DNA of 64,000 nucleotides from Rouxiella silvae (lineage in GTDB: Bacteria; Pseudomonadota; Gammaproteobacteria; Enterobacterales; Enterobacteriaceae), in NCBI RefSeq assembly GCF_002093625.1, contig NZ_MRWD01000003.1, positions 1-64,000 on the forward strand, in the 5' to 3' direction. Shown here piece by piece: positions 36,241 to 46,594 of the stretch. A program made the position numbers and the translations under genes. The notes beneath the pieces are model-generated. The model ran no database searches. It saw only the letters and a list, made by a program, of their open reading frames with translations, and was not told where the DNA came from. Numbering within the stretch: position 1 is the first letter of the stretch; each line of letters opens with the position of its first letter.

Positions 36241-37785
36241 ATGTCGGCCTATGTATCACGCTTTACCCTTTCTGCTCTGGCACTGGCGCTGGTTGGCTGC
36301 TCGGTGGGGCCAGATTATCAGGCGCCGCAGGCGAAAACGCCCAGTGCTTACAATGATGTGAATCATCCGAAGAAAAATCCGGCCGACTCTATCGCCCTGT
36401 CGTCCCAGCCGAGTCCGCTGTGGTGGAAGTCGTTTAAAGACCCGCAGCTAGATAGCCTGATTGACCGCGCGATTGCCGGCAATATTTCACTCCAGCAGGC
36501 GGTGCTACGCATCGCTGGGGCGCGTGAACAGGTAACACAGGCCAAAGGAGCCTGGATGCCGTCCGTCAACGCCAGCGCCAAGGCCACGCGCCAACAGTTG
36601 GGCCTGCGAGGCGAGCTGGAATCAACCGGTGCACAGGGTAAGATTGACGCCCTGAGTCCCGAAGCGGCGAGCGCTATCGACACGGCAACCGACCCTATCA
36701 ATATTTATCAGGGCAGCTTTGATGCCAGCTGGGAGCTTGACCTGTTTGGGGGCACCCGACGTTCGGTAGAGATGGCAAATGCGCAGACGCAATCTTCAGT
36801 CGAGAGCCGCAACGATGCGCTGGTTTCTCTTCAGGCCGAAGTGGCGCGCACCTATCTGCAACTTCGCGGCGCACAAACTGTCTTGGCCGCGATTCAGACC
36901 CAGATAGACGTCGCACAGCAAACGCTGGAACTGACACAGAGTCAGGCCCAGCACGGACTGGCACCGCAGCTCGACGTAGAAAACTCGCGCGCGCAGCTCG
37001 GGTCTTTACGCGCCCAGCTGCCGCAATATGAGTCCCAGCAGCGTCAGGCAATGAACGGCCTGGCGGTGTTGCTGGGGCAAATTCCTGGCGCACTGGACGG
37101 CGAGCTGACGCAGTTTAAACCGCTGCCGACTATTCCGGCCGTTGTGGCCGTGGGTGTGCCGTCGGAACTGGCACGCCGTCGTCCTGACGTGCGCAAGGCC
37201 GAGGCAGACCTTCACGCCGCCACCGCCAATATCGGCGTTTCGGTCGCTCAGCTGTTCCCGAGTATTTCGCTCACCGGACAGTTTGGGATGCGTAACAGCG
37301 ACTCGGGTTATCTCACCGACTGGAGCAGCCATTTCTATTCGTTCGGGCCACAGGTTTCTATCCCTATTTTCCAGGGAGGACGTCTGGTCTCCAGCGTAAG
37401 ACTTTCGCGCGCACAGCAGGCCAACGCCGTACTCAGCTACCGTCAAACGGTGCTCACGGCGCTGCAAGATGTCGATAATGCGCTGGTGAACTATCGCACC
37501 GATCAGGACCGAGTCAACGGTCTCGAAGAGTCGGCTAACGCGCTGCAAACCAGCTTTGAACTGGCCACCGATGGCTATAAAAAAGGGTTATCTTCATTTA
37601 TAAATGTGCTTGATGCGCAGCGCCAGTTGGCCCAGGCGCGCCAACAGAGTGCCGAAGCCAAAGTCCAGACCAGCACCGATTTGGTCACCTTGTATAAATC
37701 GCTTGGCGGAGGCTGGGAGCCGTATCAGAACTATAAACTGCCGAGTTACAGCGTGTTTGGACCGGCAGAAACCGTTAAACCGTAA
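36241..37785 (+). CDS. Outer-membrane efflux lipoprotein (NodT/OprM family)
   Basis: A 514-residue outer-membrane factor with a lipoprotein signal ending in the lipobox LVGC (cysteine near residue 20). Two OEP repeats follow, each with the coiled-coil helices of the channel; the second repeat begins near LARRRPDVRKAEADLHAATANIGV shortened here to RRRPDVRKAEADL. It completes a tripartite pump with the EmrA- and EmrB-like genes. ATG 36241 begins one base after the pump stop; an upstream start at 36223 would only lengthen the signal. Confidence 0.92.
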   Translation: MSAYVSRFTLSALALALVGCSVGPDYQAPQAKTPSAYNDVNHPKKNPADSIALSSQPSPLWWKSFKDPQLDSLIDRAIAGNISLQQAVLRIAGAREQVTQAKGAWMPSVNASAKATRQQLGLRGELESTGAQGKIDALSPEAASAIDTATDPINIYQGSFDASWELDLFGGTRRSVEMANAQTQSSVESRNDALVSLQAEVARTYLQLRGAQTVLAAIQTQIDVAQQTLELTQSQAQHGLAPQLDVENSRAQLGSLRAQLPQYESQQRQAMNGLAVLLGQIPGALDGELTQFKPLPTIPAVVAVGVPSELARRRPDVRKAEADLHAATANIGVSVAQLFPSISLTGQFGMRNSDSGYLTDWSSHFYSFGPQVSIPIFQGGRLVSSVRLSRAQQANAVLSYRQTVLTALQDVDNALVNYRTDQDRVNGLEESANALQTSFELATDGYKKGLSSFINVLDAQRQLAQARQQSAEAKVQTSTDLVTLYKSLGGGWEPYQNYKLPSYSVFGPAETVKP

Positions 37786-37798
37786 TTATGCAGTCAGG

Positions 37799-37824
37799 AA
37801 GGCCGGAAATCTCCCGGCCTTTTC
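37799..37824 (+). terminator. Rho-independent terminator of the efflux operon
   Basis: AAGGCCGG (37,799-37,806) pairs with CCGGCCTT (37,814-37,821), followed by TT and a T-rich stretch. It lies 14 bp after the outer-membrane factor stop. Confidence 0.85.
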
Positions 37825-37859
37825 TTCTCCATTGACCTTCTCACAAACGGGTTACTCCG

Positions 37860-38864
37860 ATGAACACCTCCACCAACGAAAAAAAATCGCAACCCGATTC
37901 CGTGATTTCCAGCGTTGCCTATCGCAATGGAAAAGTGATGCAACAGGTGACGATTGAAGACATCAGCGAAGTCATAAAAGAACCTGACACCTTTGTCTGG
38001 CTAGGCCTGGTGCAGCCAGACAATGACTACATGCGGCAAATTCAGGAAGAGTTTAGCCTGCATGATTTGGCCATTGAAGACGCGCTTACCGCCCATCAGC
38101 GGCCTAAAATCGAGCAGTACGGTGAGTCACTTTTTATCGTGGCTAAAACGGCGCAGCTGGTCGGTGACGTGATTAAATACGGCGAAACGCACCTGTTTGT
38201 GGGTAAGAATTTTTTAATTACCGTACGACACGGCGCGTCTTCCAGCTATGCGCAGGTACGAAAACACGCCGAGGAGTGCCCGGACCTGCTGGCTAAAGGC
38301 CCCGGCTATGCGCTCTACGCCGTGCTGGACGTAATTGTTGATAATTATCTCACCATTCTTCACGAATACACCCAGCAGTTTCAGCAGATTGAGTCGCGGA
38401 TGTTCCAATCGGATTTCGACCAGAATGCGGTGCATGAAGTTTACCGCCTGCGTCGTGAATTGCTTTCTCTGCACAACGCCGCCTTGCCGATGGGCGATAT
38501 TTGTAATCAGCTGATTCAACATCACGAAACACTGGTGCCAAAATCGCTGCGCGCCTATTTGCGGGACGTGCAGGACCATACACGCCAAGTGGTGACCACC
38601 ACCGACGACATGCGCGAGATGCTGGCCAACGCGATGCACGTTAACCTGGCGCTGGTTTCAGTGCATCAAAACGAAGTGGTGCAGCGTCTGGCTGGCTGGG
38701 GGGCGATTCTGGCTATTCCGACGGTGATTTTCAGCCTTTACGGCATGAACTTCAAAGACATGCCAGAGCTCAATGACAGCTGGGGATATCCGCTTACGCT
38801 AGGGGTGACGATAGTCGGGTGCGTGGCGTTATATGTGAAATTGAAAAAGTCTGGATGGTTGTAG
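37860..38864 (+). CDS. CorA-family magnesium/cobalt channel
   Basis: A 334-residue CorA protein. The large cytoplasmic N-terminal domain ends in a long helix, then two C-terminal membrane segments with the selectivity motif GMN in SLYGMNFKDMPEL. The family forms pentamers that take up Mg(II) or Co(II). The GMN, not GIN, argues against ZntB. It may not be the principal corA of this genome: its N-terminus (SVAYRNGKVMQQVTIEDISE) differs from the E. coli protein and it is 18 residues longer. It stands alone, after the efflux terminator. Confidence 0.85.
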   Translation: MNTSTNEKKSQPDSVISSVAYRNGKVMQQVTIEDISEVIKEPDTFVWLGLVQPDNDYMRQIQEEFSLHDLAIEDALTAHQRPKIEQYGESLFIVAKTAQLVGDVIKYGETHLFVGKNFLITVRHGASSSYAQVRKHAEECPDLLAKGPGYALYAVLDVIVDNYLTILHEYTQQFQQIESRMFQSDFDQNAVHEVYRLRRELLSLHNAALPMGDICNQLIQHHETLVPKSLRAYLRDVQDHTRQVVTTTDDMREMLANAMHVNLALVSVHQNEVVQRLAGWGAILAIPTVIFSLYGMNFKDMPELNDSWGYPLTLGVTIVGCVALYVKLKKSGWL

Positions 38865-38879
38865 CTAGACTTGAACTAA

Positions 38880-38904
38880 AGCAGGGTTGAACTCCAACCC
38901 TGCT
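38880..38904. terminator. Hairpin between corA-like and mscS-like genes
   Basis: AGCAGGGTTG (38,880-38,889) and CAACCCTGCT (38,895-38,904) make a perfect 10 bp stem with a 5-nt loop between convergent genes. It probably terminates both transcripts. Confidence 0.75.
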
Positions 38905-38915
38905 CTATTAGCCGC

Positions 38916-41357
38916 TTACTCCTCGGTTGGTGCAGTCAGCTTATCGGGATTAGCCAAAATCATCGTCTGCGTGCGGCCCAACGATACGCCTGCTTCACGC
39001 AGCTTCTTGAGGATTTCGTACAGCAGATCACTTTTAGTTCTGCTCACTACCCGCGGACTGCTGACGTAGCCGGTCACACTCAGCACGATACCGTCGGGCC
39101 CGAGCTGGCTAAAGGTGACCGACGGCTCTGGCGTGTCCTGAATTGACTCGTGCGCCTGATAGGCTTCAATCAGCATATTTCGCACCGCTTCTGGGTCAAT
39201 ATCCAACGGGAAGGTCAAGGCAATCGTCGCCACACCTTGCGCATTACCCATTGTGGCGTTGCGCACGTTTTGAGAAATGAACTGCGAATTGGGCACAATC
39301 ACCGTTGAGCGATCGCTGAGTTGCAGCTCAGTAGCACGCACATTGATACGGCGAATATCCCCCTCTACCCCGCCAATACTCACTAAATCACCCACTTTAA
39401 CCGGACGTTCGGTCAGCAAAATCAGGCCGGAGATAAAGTTTTTAACGATTTCCTGTAAGCCAAAACCGATACCTACCGACAGCGCACTGACAATCCACGC
39501 CAGCCTGTTCCACTCGATCCCCAGCACAGACAGCGTGATCAGAATAACCAGCACCAGTCCGATGTTAGAAAATAGCGTAACCAAAGAGGCCCGCATGCCG
39601 CGATCCATCTTGGTTTTAGGCAGGAAATCATTATCGAGCCAGCGTTTTGCGGAGCGCAAGACGTACCAACCCACAATCAGGAAGATGATCGCATTGACCG
39701 CGTGGGCAGGAATAATATTAAGGTGCTCAAGTCCCTTGCCGCCCCAAACGTCCACCACTTTGCTGAACAACTCCAGCGGCGTCGTGGTGCCAAAGTTACC
39801 GCCTAGCAACAGGGTAACCGCAATCAGCAACAGCATAGTTTTCGCCACCGCTGACAGCAGCGTAGCGGCGAGCGAAAGGTGACGATCGTCGAGGCTCAAG
39901 GAGTGTTTCAGCAATCTGCCGCTGGCCGTCGAGGGAGAAAACAGGCTTTCACTGAAGTCGATAGCCATGTGCATCAAAATATACAGACAGGCAATAACGG
40001 TGCCGACCCACAGCAGTTCGTAGGTCAGGAAGCGCGCCAGCGGAATATAGCCAATCAGCAGCGCAACAAAGATGGCAAACGCAATGACGCTGGTACCCAA
40101 GTGCAGCAGGCCGGCCAGCGTGGATCGCGCTTCGGGCTGCTCACCCTGCGCCAGCATTTTTCGGCGCTGGCGGTTAACGCGCATCGGGGCAAACGCGGCG
40201 CTTACCGCCACCAGCAGCGCCGACATGCCGTTGCCGAACAGCGTTACCGCCACGCTGGTTCCCACCAGGTTGTTAATGCCTTCAATCAGGCCAAAAATAA
40301 GAATAAAGGCCGACAGCATTTTGGGGAAGCTGTCGAGGGTTTTGGCCACCGGATCAGCAATACCCGGCAAACGCCAGGACGGGTGAGCAATAGAAAGCAG
40401 TGACCGCCCTAACCCGACAATCAGTGCCGAGAAAATAGAAAGCTTGAAGATTAAGTCACCGGTTTCCTGCACCCAGTCGCTCACGTCAGGCATGCGGGTG
40501 AAGGCCAGCGAAAACAGCTCTGCCGCACCGCCCAGAGTCATGATAGTGATCATCGCCGTGGCAAAGGCGAAGAAACTGCGACGCAGACGGCCCACGGGCA
40601 ACCAGCGCGGCGTGAGCCAGGCCAGCGGAATATCCAGCACTCGACCGCCAAATATGCCAATCAACAGTGCCGCAATTAACAGCAGCCCGCTGCCAATACG
40701 CCATTCAGGCTGAAACGCGAGATGCCAGGCATCTTTCATCTGTTGGCGGTATTCACCAAAGCGCTCAGCGTCATCACTCGATGGTGAGGTTAGCGCCGAC
40801 CAGAAATTACCGCCCAATATACTGCCGGTATTTAAGGCCAACTGCGTTTTAAGCGCGTCGCGACGCAGCCCGGCAATTTGTGCAGAAAGGTTATTGGCGC
40901 CGGTTTTTATCGCCCCAGCCTGCTCAATCTGATTATCCAACGCCGTTTTACTGGCATTAAGGTCTTTACGTTGCTTAATGACTTGGGGCGTTTCGGGTAA
41001 CGCACCGGCCGCAGGCGCGGGTCCTAATACGTCCACTTTGGCCTGAACCTGCTGACGCAACGGCTGCAACGCCGTGCCTAAGGTATCGGCGTCCCCTGCC
41101 AGTTTGAGTGCCTCATCGCTAAGACCACTCAGCGATTTGTCATTTTTAGCGCTGGAAACTGCCTGTTTAATATTATCCAGTCGTTTCTGTAAAGCAGACA
41201 GCGCGGCAGGCGCATCAATCGGCTTAACCACGGGTGTATCGGTGCTAGATTGCTGTTGGTCGTTGGCATCGTCAGTCGCCGCGCTGGCCAGCAGAGGAGA
41301 AAACGTTAACGCTAATAACAGGGCGACGAGGAACGGTGCCCGGAAAAGCTTTTGCAT
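38916..41357 (-). CDS. MscS-family mechanosensitive channel with DUF3772 domain
   Basis: An 813-residue large MscS relative. A signal peptide (LLALTFSPLLASA) is followed by a periplasmic alpha-helical DUF3772 region (residues about 50-200), a series of about ten membrane helices, and the MscS core: pore helix region LSVGIGFGLQEIVKNFISGLI, then the beta domain GDLVSIGGVEGDIRRINVRAT. Such channels open under membrane tension to release solutes in osmotic down-shock. The architecture resembles YbiO/MscM-type large channels, but the DUF3772 periplasmic domain distinguishes it. Confidence 0.9.
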   Translation of the reverse strand: MQKLFRAPFLVALLLALTFSPLLASAATDDANDQQQSSTDTPVVKPIDAPAALSALQKRLDNIKQAVSSAKNDKSLSGLSDEALKLAGDADTLGTALQPLRQQVQAKVDVLGPAPAAGALPETPQVIKQRKDLNASKTALDNQIEQAGAIKTGANNLSAQIAGLRRDALKTQLALNTGSILGGNFWSALTSPSSDDAERFGEYRQQMKDAWHLAFQPEWRIGSGLLLIAALLIGIFGGRVLDIPLAWLTPRWLPVGRLRRSFFAFATAMITIMTLGGAAELFSLAFTRMPDVSDWVQETGDLIFKLSIFSALIVGLGRSLLSIAHPSWRLPGIADPVAKTLDSFPKMLSAFILIFGLIEGINNLVGTSVAVTLFGNGMSALLVAVSAAFAPMRVNRQRRKMLAQGEQPEARSTLAGLLHLGTSVIAFAIFVALLIGYIPLARFLTYELLWVGTVIACLYILMHMAIDFSESLFSPSTASGRLLKHSLSLDDRHLSLAATLLSAVAKTMLLLIAVTLLLGGNFGTTTPLELFSKVVDVWGGKGLEHLNIIPAHAVNAIIFLIVGWYVLRSAKRWLDNDFLPKTKMDRGMRASLVTLFSNIGLVLVILITLSVLGIEWNRLAWIVSALSVGIGFGLQEIVKNFISGLILLTERPVKVGDLVSIGGVEGDIRRINVRATELQLSDRSTVIVPNSQFISQNVRNATMGNAQGVATIALTFPLDIDPEAVRNMLIEAYQAHESIQDTPEPSVTFSQLGPDGIVLSVTGYVSSPRVVSRTKSDLLYEILKKLREAGVSLGRTQTMILANPDKLTAPTEE

Positions 41358-41552
41358 GAGGTGAATTACCCAAAGTTTTATGTGTCGAAAACGAATTCAG
41401 ATTTTCAGGAAAGAGAACTAATAGTTTGAGTAATTTTAAACTGTTCAGCGAAGGTATGCTATGTAAGCCAACTCTTAAAAATATAAAACGAAGAAAAAGA
41501 GATTAACGACAGCAGAAAGTGTGGGGACCGAAGCCCCCGCACCGGCAGAAAG

Positions 41553-43196
41553 CTAGTTTATAGCCGCAACGGCATCGCGCGATGCCTCGTCACGTTGGCT
41601 GCCCATCAGCTCGTGCAGCCGCCCCTGACGCATTTCGAGTAACCGGTCGGCGTGCGGGAAGTAGCGATCGTCATGACTGATGGCCAACACGGTTTTGCCC
41701 ATTGCCGTAAGCTGTGGCAACAGATCGCGGTAAAAGACGCTGCGAAACTGTGGATCCTGATCTGCTGCCCATTCGTCAAGCAGAAGAAAATCTCGCCCTT
41801 CCGCCGCCGCCAGCAGCAGAGCAACGCGCTTACGCTGCCCTTGAGAAAGCTGAAGGTTGGCAATTTTATTGTTCTCGATCTCTAGCTTGGCGGTCATTTT
41901 TAACTGGTTCAGCCAGTTTTCGACAATTTTCGGGTCCGGCGGCTGGCCGTTTGGCCCCATCATTTGACCAAAAAGGTGGAAATCGGTAAATACCGCCGAG
42001 AAAAGCTGGCGATAGTCTCCGATATTTTTTGCCTCAATCACGACGTCATCGAGCAGAATCTGGCCCGACTGCGGGGTATAAAGCCCCGTCAGCAGCATGG
42101 CCAACGTCGATTTTCCACTGCCATTACCGCCAATCAAAAACACCATTTCACCGCGTTTGATCGTGAGGTTTAACGGACCCACGGCAAAACCCTGACCTTG
42201 ATAAGTAAAGGTTAAATCACGCAGTTCGAGCCGCTGCCATTGTCTGTTTGGCAGCGCTTGGGCAAACGTCGGTTGATATTCGGCCAGACGCAGAGTTTTA
42301 AGCTTATTGAAGGCCACCTGAGCGGAGAGCAAAGTCGGCAACGCCCCCACAGCTTGCAGCAGTGGCGTGCGTAAAAACAGCAGCGTCAGTGAAAAAGTGG
42401 CAGCAACGGCATTGTCTGACCAACCCAGCGAGTTCGCCATGTAAAACACCATGCCGATAGCGCCGAGCATCATGATATTTGACCAGTTAACTGCACTCAG
42501 GTGGAAAGTGTCTGCGCCAATAACATGTTTGCGGTAGGTAGCCGCATCTTGCTGATATTCTTCCTGATAAATCTGCTGGGCGCGCTGACGATTAAGCGCC
42601 AACTCTTTGCGCCCCTGAATCACCGTTTCATAGTCTTTCTGTAAACGGTCTTCTGCCTCACGCACGTGGCCGAGGTGGCTATACACTTTCGCCACCAGTT
42701 TAAAACTGACCCAAATCGTTACCACCAACCAAACCACGGTCACTGCCAGCATTTTAGGCGATAGCCAAGCCAAGTAGGCAGCGCAACCAAGGGTAAGAAT
42801 AATACCCTGCAGCAGCTCGGGAAGGCGTACAAACGCCAGCGTAATATTACGAATATCGCTGCTCAGGCTGGCGAGCAGCTGCGCACTGCCAATCTGCTCG
42901 ATGCGTTCAATGTCGGTATCCATTATGCGTTTGATAAACTGACCGCGCAGCTTATAGACAAAATGGTGCCCGAGGGCGGTAAGTGCCAGCTGAGAGCCTA
43001 GCGTAATCACCATCAGCAGCAGTAACAGTGCCAAAAACTGCGGCAACACGGCCACAGAGGTGTGTGAGGTTTCAATAAGCTTGATATTAATGAAGGCAAT
43101 GAGTCCGACTCCCAACGCCGCACTGGCCAGGCTTAACGCAATTACGCCGATGAACGGCCAGCGATATTGTTTAAAAACGACGCGCAAAAGCTCCAT
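41553..43196 (-). CDS. yojI: YojI-type ABC exporter (fused membrane and ATPase domains)
   Basis: A 547-residue half-transporter, the same length as E. coli YojI and alike throughout (for example [20 protein letters not shown]). The membrane domain has six helices; the ATPase shows Walker [10 protein letters not shown], signature LSQGQRKR and Walker [14 protein letters not shown], with ISHDDRYF. In E. coli YojI exports microcin J25 with TolC. It stands alone, divergent from yjiN. Its relatives are cyclic-peptide or siderophore exporters, so substrates beyond microcins are possible. Confidence 0.92.
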   Translation of the reverse strand: MELLRVVFKQYRWPFIGVIALSLASAALGVGLIAFINIKLIETSHTSVAVLPQFLALLLLLMVITLGSQLALTALGHHFVYKLRGQFIKRIMDTDIERIEQIGSAQLLASLSSDIRNITLAFVRLPELLQGIILTLGCAAYLAWLSPKMLAVTVVWLVVTIWVSFKLVAKVYSHLGHVREAEDRLQKDYETVIQGRKELALNRQRAQQIYQEEYQQDAATYRKHVIGADTFHLSAVNWSNIMMLGAIGMVFYMANSLGWSDNAVAATFSLTLLFLRTPLLQAVGALPTLLSAQVAFNKLKTLRLAEYQPTFAQALPNRQWQRLELRDLTFTYQGQGFAVGPLNLTIKRGEMVFLIGGNGSGKSTLAMLLTGLYTPQSGQILLDDVVIEAKNIGDYRQLFSAVFTDFHLFGQMMGPNGQPPDPKIVENWLNQLKMTAKLEIENNKIANLQLSQGQRKRVALLLAAAEGRDFLLLDEWAADQDPQFRSVFYRDLLPQLTAMGKTVLAISHDDRYFPHADRLLEMRQGRLHELMGSQRDEASRDAVAAIN

Positions 43197-43351
43197 CTCT
43201 ATTTAATCTCTATTAATTTTTTAACTGGACGCAGTGTAAAGGCCCGCGCAATGAGATCAAGACTAATTCTCATTTTCTCTCATACGCTTAAAGTCTGAAA
43301 GCGTGCGTAAAAAAGCTGACATACGGTGTCACATCGTCCTAAACTTCTGTA

Positions 43352-44641
43352 ATGGACAAAGAAAATGAACTCAGAAGAAGTAAACGTAACGCGCTGCTGC
43401 TGCTGTTAACTGCCGCAGGGCTGTTTGCGATCACCCTTTTTTTACCGCCGAATTTTTGGGTCTCAGGCTTAAAAGCCATCAGCGAAGCAGCTATGGTGGG
43501 CGCCCTCGCCGATTGGTTTGCGGTGGTAGCACTGTTTAAACGCGTACCCATCCCTTTTATTGCCTCACATACCGCAATCATTCCTAAAAACAAACATAAG
43601 ATTGCCGATAATTTGGCGATTTTCGTGCAGGAAAAATTCCTCGACCCTGGCTCGCTCGTACGATTGATTCGCCAGCATGATCCGGCGCAGGCCGTCGGCA
43701 ACTGGCTGACGTCTGAGGAAAACGCCCGTCAATTTGGCGGATATCTGGTCAGCATTATCCGCAACTTTCTGGATATTACCGACGATCGGCGCATTCAGCA
43801 GCTGGTAAAAGACGCACTGTATGCGGCAATTGACAAGGTTGACCTGTCGAAGTCGGTCGCCACGCTTTTGGAAAGCCTGACCAAAGAGGGTCGCCATCAG
43901 GCGCTGCTGGACCAGGCGATGCAAAAACTTATTGCTCTGCTTGAGCAACCGGCCAGCCGAGAATTTATTGCCGCGCAGATAGTGCGCTGGGTAAAACGTG
44001 AACACCCGCTCAAGTCAAAAATGTTGCCAACGGAGTGGCTGGGTGAAAACGGTGCTTCGATGGTGTCAAATGCGATCAATTCGCTACTTGATGATATCGG
44101 TAACGATCGCGGCCACGCCCTGCGCCAGAGCTTTGACCATGTGGTGGGAAAATTTATTGTCCGTCTGCAAAACGACCCAAAAATGGCGGCTAAAGCGGAA
44201 GAAATTAAAGATTATCTGAAGAACGATCCGAAACTGAATCACTATGTTATTGGACTTTGGGGCGACCTGCGTCAGTGGATTAAGGACGATCTCGACCACC
44301 CGAACTCAATGCTGCATGCGCGGGTTACCGAATCAGGGCTGTGGCTTGGAAAGATGCTGAGTCGTGATCCTGCTCTGCGTGAATCGATGAATAAACAAAT
44401 GGAAATATTGGCCGCAAAAATGGCGCCGGATTTCGCCCAGTTTCTGACACGCCATATTAGCGATACGGTTAAAAGTTGGGACGAGAAAGACATGTCCCGG
44501 CAGATTGAACTAAATATTGGTAAAGATCTGCAGTTTATTCGTATCAACGGCACGCTGGTCGGCGCAGGGATCGGACTGATACTTTACCTTATCTCACAAC
44601 TTCCTCAGGTTGTTCCGATAGTATGGCAATACGTTCGTTAG
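43352..44641 (+). CDS. yjiN: DUF445 inner-membrane protein YjiN
   Basis: A 429-residue DUF445 protein like E. coli YjiN. The N-terminus has two hydrophobic segments ([19 protein letters not shown] and [14 protein letters not shown]), a long helical soluble middle, and a C-terminal membrane segment ([18 protein letters not shown]). The conserved [18 protein letters not shown] stretch defines the family. No biochemical function is known to me. It is monocistronic with a hairpin behind it. Confidence 0.88.
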   Translation: MDKENELRRSKRNALLLLLTAAGLFAITLFLPPNFWVSGLKAISEAAMVGALADWFAVVALFKRVPIPFIASHTAIIPKNKHKIADNLAIFVQEKFLDPGSLVRLIRQHDPAQAVGNWLTSEENARQFGGYLVSIIRNFLDITDDRRIQQLVKDALYAAIDKVDLSKSVATLLESLTKEGRHQALLDQAMQKLIALLEQPASREFIAAQIVRWVKREHPLKSKMLPTEWLGENGASMVSNAINSLLDDIGNDRGHALRQSFDHVVGKFIVRLQNDPKMAAKAEEIKDYLKNDPKLNHYVIGLWGDLRQWIKDDLDHPNSMLHARVTESGLWLGKMLSRDPALRESMNKQMEILAAKMAPDFAQFLTRHISDTVKSWDEKDMSRQIELNIGKDLQFIRINGTLVGAGIGLILYLISQLPQVVPIVWQYVR

Positions 44642-44674
44642 CACGTTACTAACTGATAATAAAAAGTATATTTG

Positions 44675-44717
44675 CAAGCCGCCTGAGTAAAATATGAGTT
44701 TTCTCTGAGGCGGCTTG
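44675..44717. terminator. Hairpin between yjiN and gldA
   Basis: CAAGCCGCCT (44,675-44,684) and AGGCGGCTTG (44,708-44,717) form a perfect 10 bp stem with a 23-nt loop between convergent genes. The long loop makes it less certain as an intrinsic terminator. Confidence 0.6.
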
Positions 44718-44733
44718 AGCATGGCACGTCCTG

Positions 44734-45831
44734 TTATTTCACCGTTTTACTAAAGGCGTCTACCGCTAGAATGGCGTTGGCGACGTCCTCCGGAGAAAGA
44801 TTCGGATTAAGATTGCCCAGCGTATCTCCTTCGCCACCGGCCAATGCCCCCACCTTAACCAGATTTTCATAGCTCTCCTGGTCGAGGTGCATCTCTTTCA
44901 AGGTTGTTGGCATATTGATAGAACGGTAGAAACGCACGTATTTTGCTATCTCGTCATCGGGACGTTGTTCAAGCACCATCTGCGTCAGGGTGCCGTAGGC
45001 GACCTTTTCACCGTGCGTGAGATGATGCACGTCACCTTTAATGGCGGTAAAACCGTTGTGAATGGCATGCGCACCGGCAAGACCGGCATTTTCAAATCCC
45101 AAACCGGAAAGCAGCGTGTTTGCTTCAACCACCGCATCAACGGCTGGCGTGACCAGATTTTGTTCAACGGCGGTGTAGGCGCTGAAACCGTAAGTCAGCA
45201 GCGTTTTCTCGCAGGCTTCTGCAATCGCCATACCTGCGATAGTGGGCGCGCCCCCCACCATTGAAGAGGAGTGCGAGCGAAGCACTGCCTGAGCTTCAAC
45301 GTAGGTTGCCAGACCATCGGCAATACCCGAGGCAAAGAGCCTCACCGGTGCCTGAGCGCAGACTTGAGTATCAATCAGCACCAGATCAGGATTCTTATTG
45401 TAAAAGCGGTAGGTATCAAACACGCCTTCATCGGTATAGATAACCGAGAGTGCGCTACAGGGTGCATCGGTTGACGCGACGGTGGGCACGATAGCGACAC
45501 ACTGCTGTAATTCGTCGGCAATCGCCTTTACGGTATCAAGCGTTTTACCGCCGCCAAGGCCCACTACAACGTTAGTGCCCTGCTTGCGCGCCAGGTTCAC
45601 CAGTCGGGTTATCTCATTGCTTGAGGCTTCACCGTTAAACGGTTCATAGTGAAATTCAACATTGGATTTTTCCAGAGAGCACTTCACGCGCTCACCCACA
45701 ATACTCCATACCATTTCGTCCGCGATCAGAAAGGATTTTCCACCTAGCGCGGGGAGGTATTCGCCGAGTTCGTCAATTACGCCACGACCTTGAACGTATT
45801 TCCGTGGGGAAGAAAAGATAAATTTACTCAT
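44734..45831 (-). CDS. gldA: Glycerol dehydrogenase
   Basis: A 365-residue iron-type alcohol dehydrogenase family enzyme, near identical in length to E. coli GldA (367). It interconverts glycerol and dihydroxyacetone with NAD. The nucleotide site is VVGLGGGKTLDTVKA, and the zinc site comprises the aspartate in SGIADGLATY and histidines in AGAHAIHNG and HLTHGEKVA. It is monocistronic here. The upstream region (45,832-46,237) is AT-rich and may carry its promoter. Confidence 0.93.
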   Translation of the reverse strand: MSKFIFSSPRKYVQGRGVIDELGEYLPALGGKSFLIADEMVWSIVGERVKCSLEKSNVEFHYEPFNGEASSNEITRLVNLARKQGTNVVVGLGGGKTLDTVKAIADELQQCVAIVPTVASTDAPCSALSVIYTDEGVFDTYRFYNKNPDLVLIDTQVCAQAPVRLFASGIADGLATYVEAQAVLRSHSSSMVGGAPTIAGMAIAEACEKTLLTYGFSAYTAVEQNLVTPAVDAVVEANTLLSGLGFENAGLAGAHAIHNGFTAIKGDVHHLTHGEKVAYGTLTQMVLEQRPDDEIAKYVRFYRSINMPTTLKEMHLDQESYENLVKVGALAGGEGDTLGNLNPNLSPEDVANAILAVDAFSKTVK

Positions 45832-46300
45832 AATTCACACCTCTGTATTGGAAGTTTTTATGATGGGTTTTCTGTGGTTGGTTTTTATGATTAGTCATGA
45901 GGCCTTACTGAATGTATTACGTTCAGCTTAGTCTCCAACACACCAAAACTCATTACCGATGGGTGAAATAATCGCTATTAAATAACTAAAATGTGACATT
46001 GAATCAATAAGTTAAAATAATTTTACTCAATATGTCATCTTCATGCCTCTCACAAAACAAATTTATAACATTTAGCTAACCTAATAATAATATTGAGTCA
46101 AAATGTTATTGATTTGATGCTATTCCTTAAAAACCACTTAGCTTTTGCTCAATTTTAACTATCAAATCTATCTATAAAAACGGTTTTACCTTACAGAGGC
46201 GATCCGCGAAAATATAACCATTAAGAGAGAGAGTAAGTTGCTAAAGCCAGGATGTTGTTGGCTATCGATTTTATTATTAATGATGATTAACAGGAATTTT
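45832..46300. other. AT-rich intergenic region between gldA and a small gene
   Basis: About 470 bp with promoters expected for gldA (leftward) and the small gene (rightward). No gene or clear repeat is recognised. Confidence 0.5.
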
Positions 46301-46480
46301 ATGTACAACTTTCAACGTTATCAGGCCAAAGAGTTAGCATTAGCTTACATGAGCAGCAAAGCGCACGATTTATCGCCTGAGGAGTTTTTGGAACAGCTGA
46401 AAAAAACGGAAGGGTCTTTTGATAATCTGCTTAAGCACGGCCACGATGTCAAAAGCGGTTTATTGGTGAAGGCTTTCTAA
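46301..46480 (+). CDS. Small hypothetical protein of 59 residues
   Basis: An unrecognised small protein reading MYNFQRYQAKELALAYMSSK and continuing with a helical, charged region LSPEEFLEQLKKTEG and the C-terminus LLVKAF. CAGGAA lies 5 nt before ATG 46301, which I prefer to a longer form from 46238. It has no membrane segment and no cysteines. The good ribosome site and balanced composition suggest a real gene. It could be a small regulator; no function is claimed. Confidence 0.6.
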   Translation: MYNFQRYQAKELALAYMSSKAHDLSPEEFLEQLKKTEGSFDNLLKHGHDVKSGLLVKAF

Positions 46481-46519
46481 TTCGTTCAGTCACAAAGTGA
46501 GTCTCACAAGCAAGAATTA

Positions 46520-46552
46520 AAGCGAACGCCGTTGAAAATACGGCATTCGCTT
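46520..46552. terminator. Hairpin between the small gene and opgD
   Basis: AAGCGAACGCCGT and ACGGCATTCGCTT pair over 13 positions with one mismatch around a 7-nt loop, between convergent genes. Confidence 0.6.
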
Positions 46553-46594
46553 GCACTTCCTCTACCCACTATCTGAAATCAAAAACTCTTACGT

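Noticed and set aside
39277-40403. Open frames on the plus strand inside the MscS gene
   Set aside because: Antisense to a well-supported channel gene, with no protein-like motifs.
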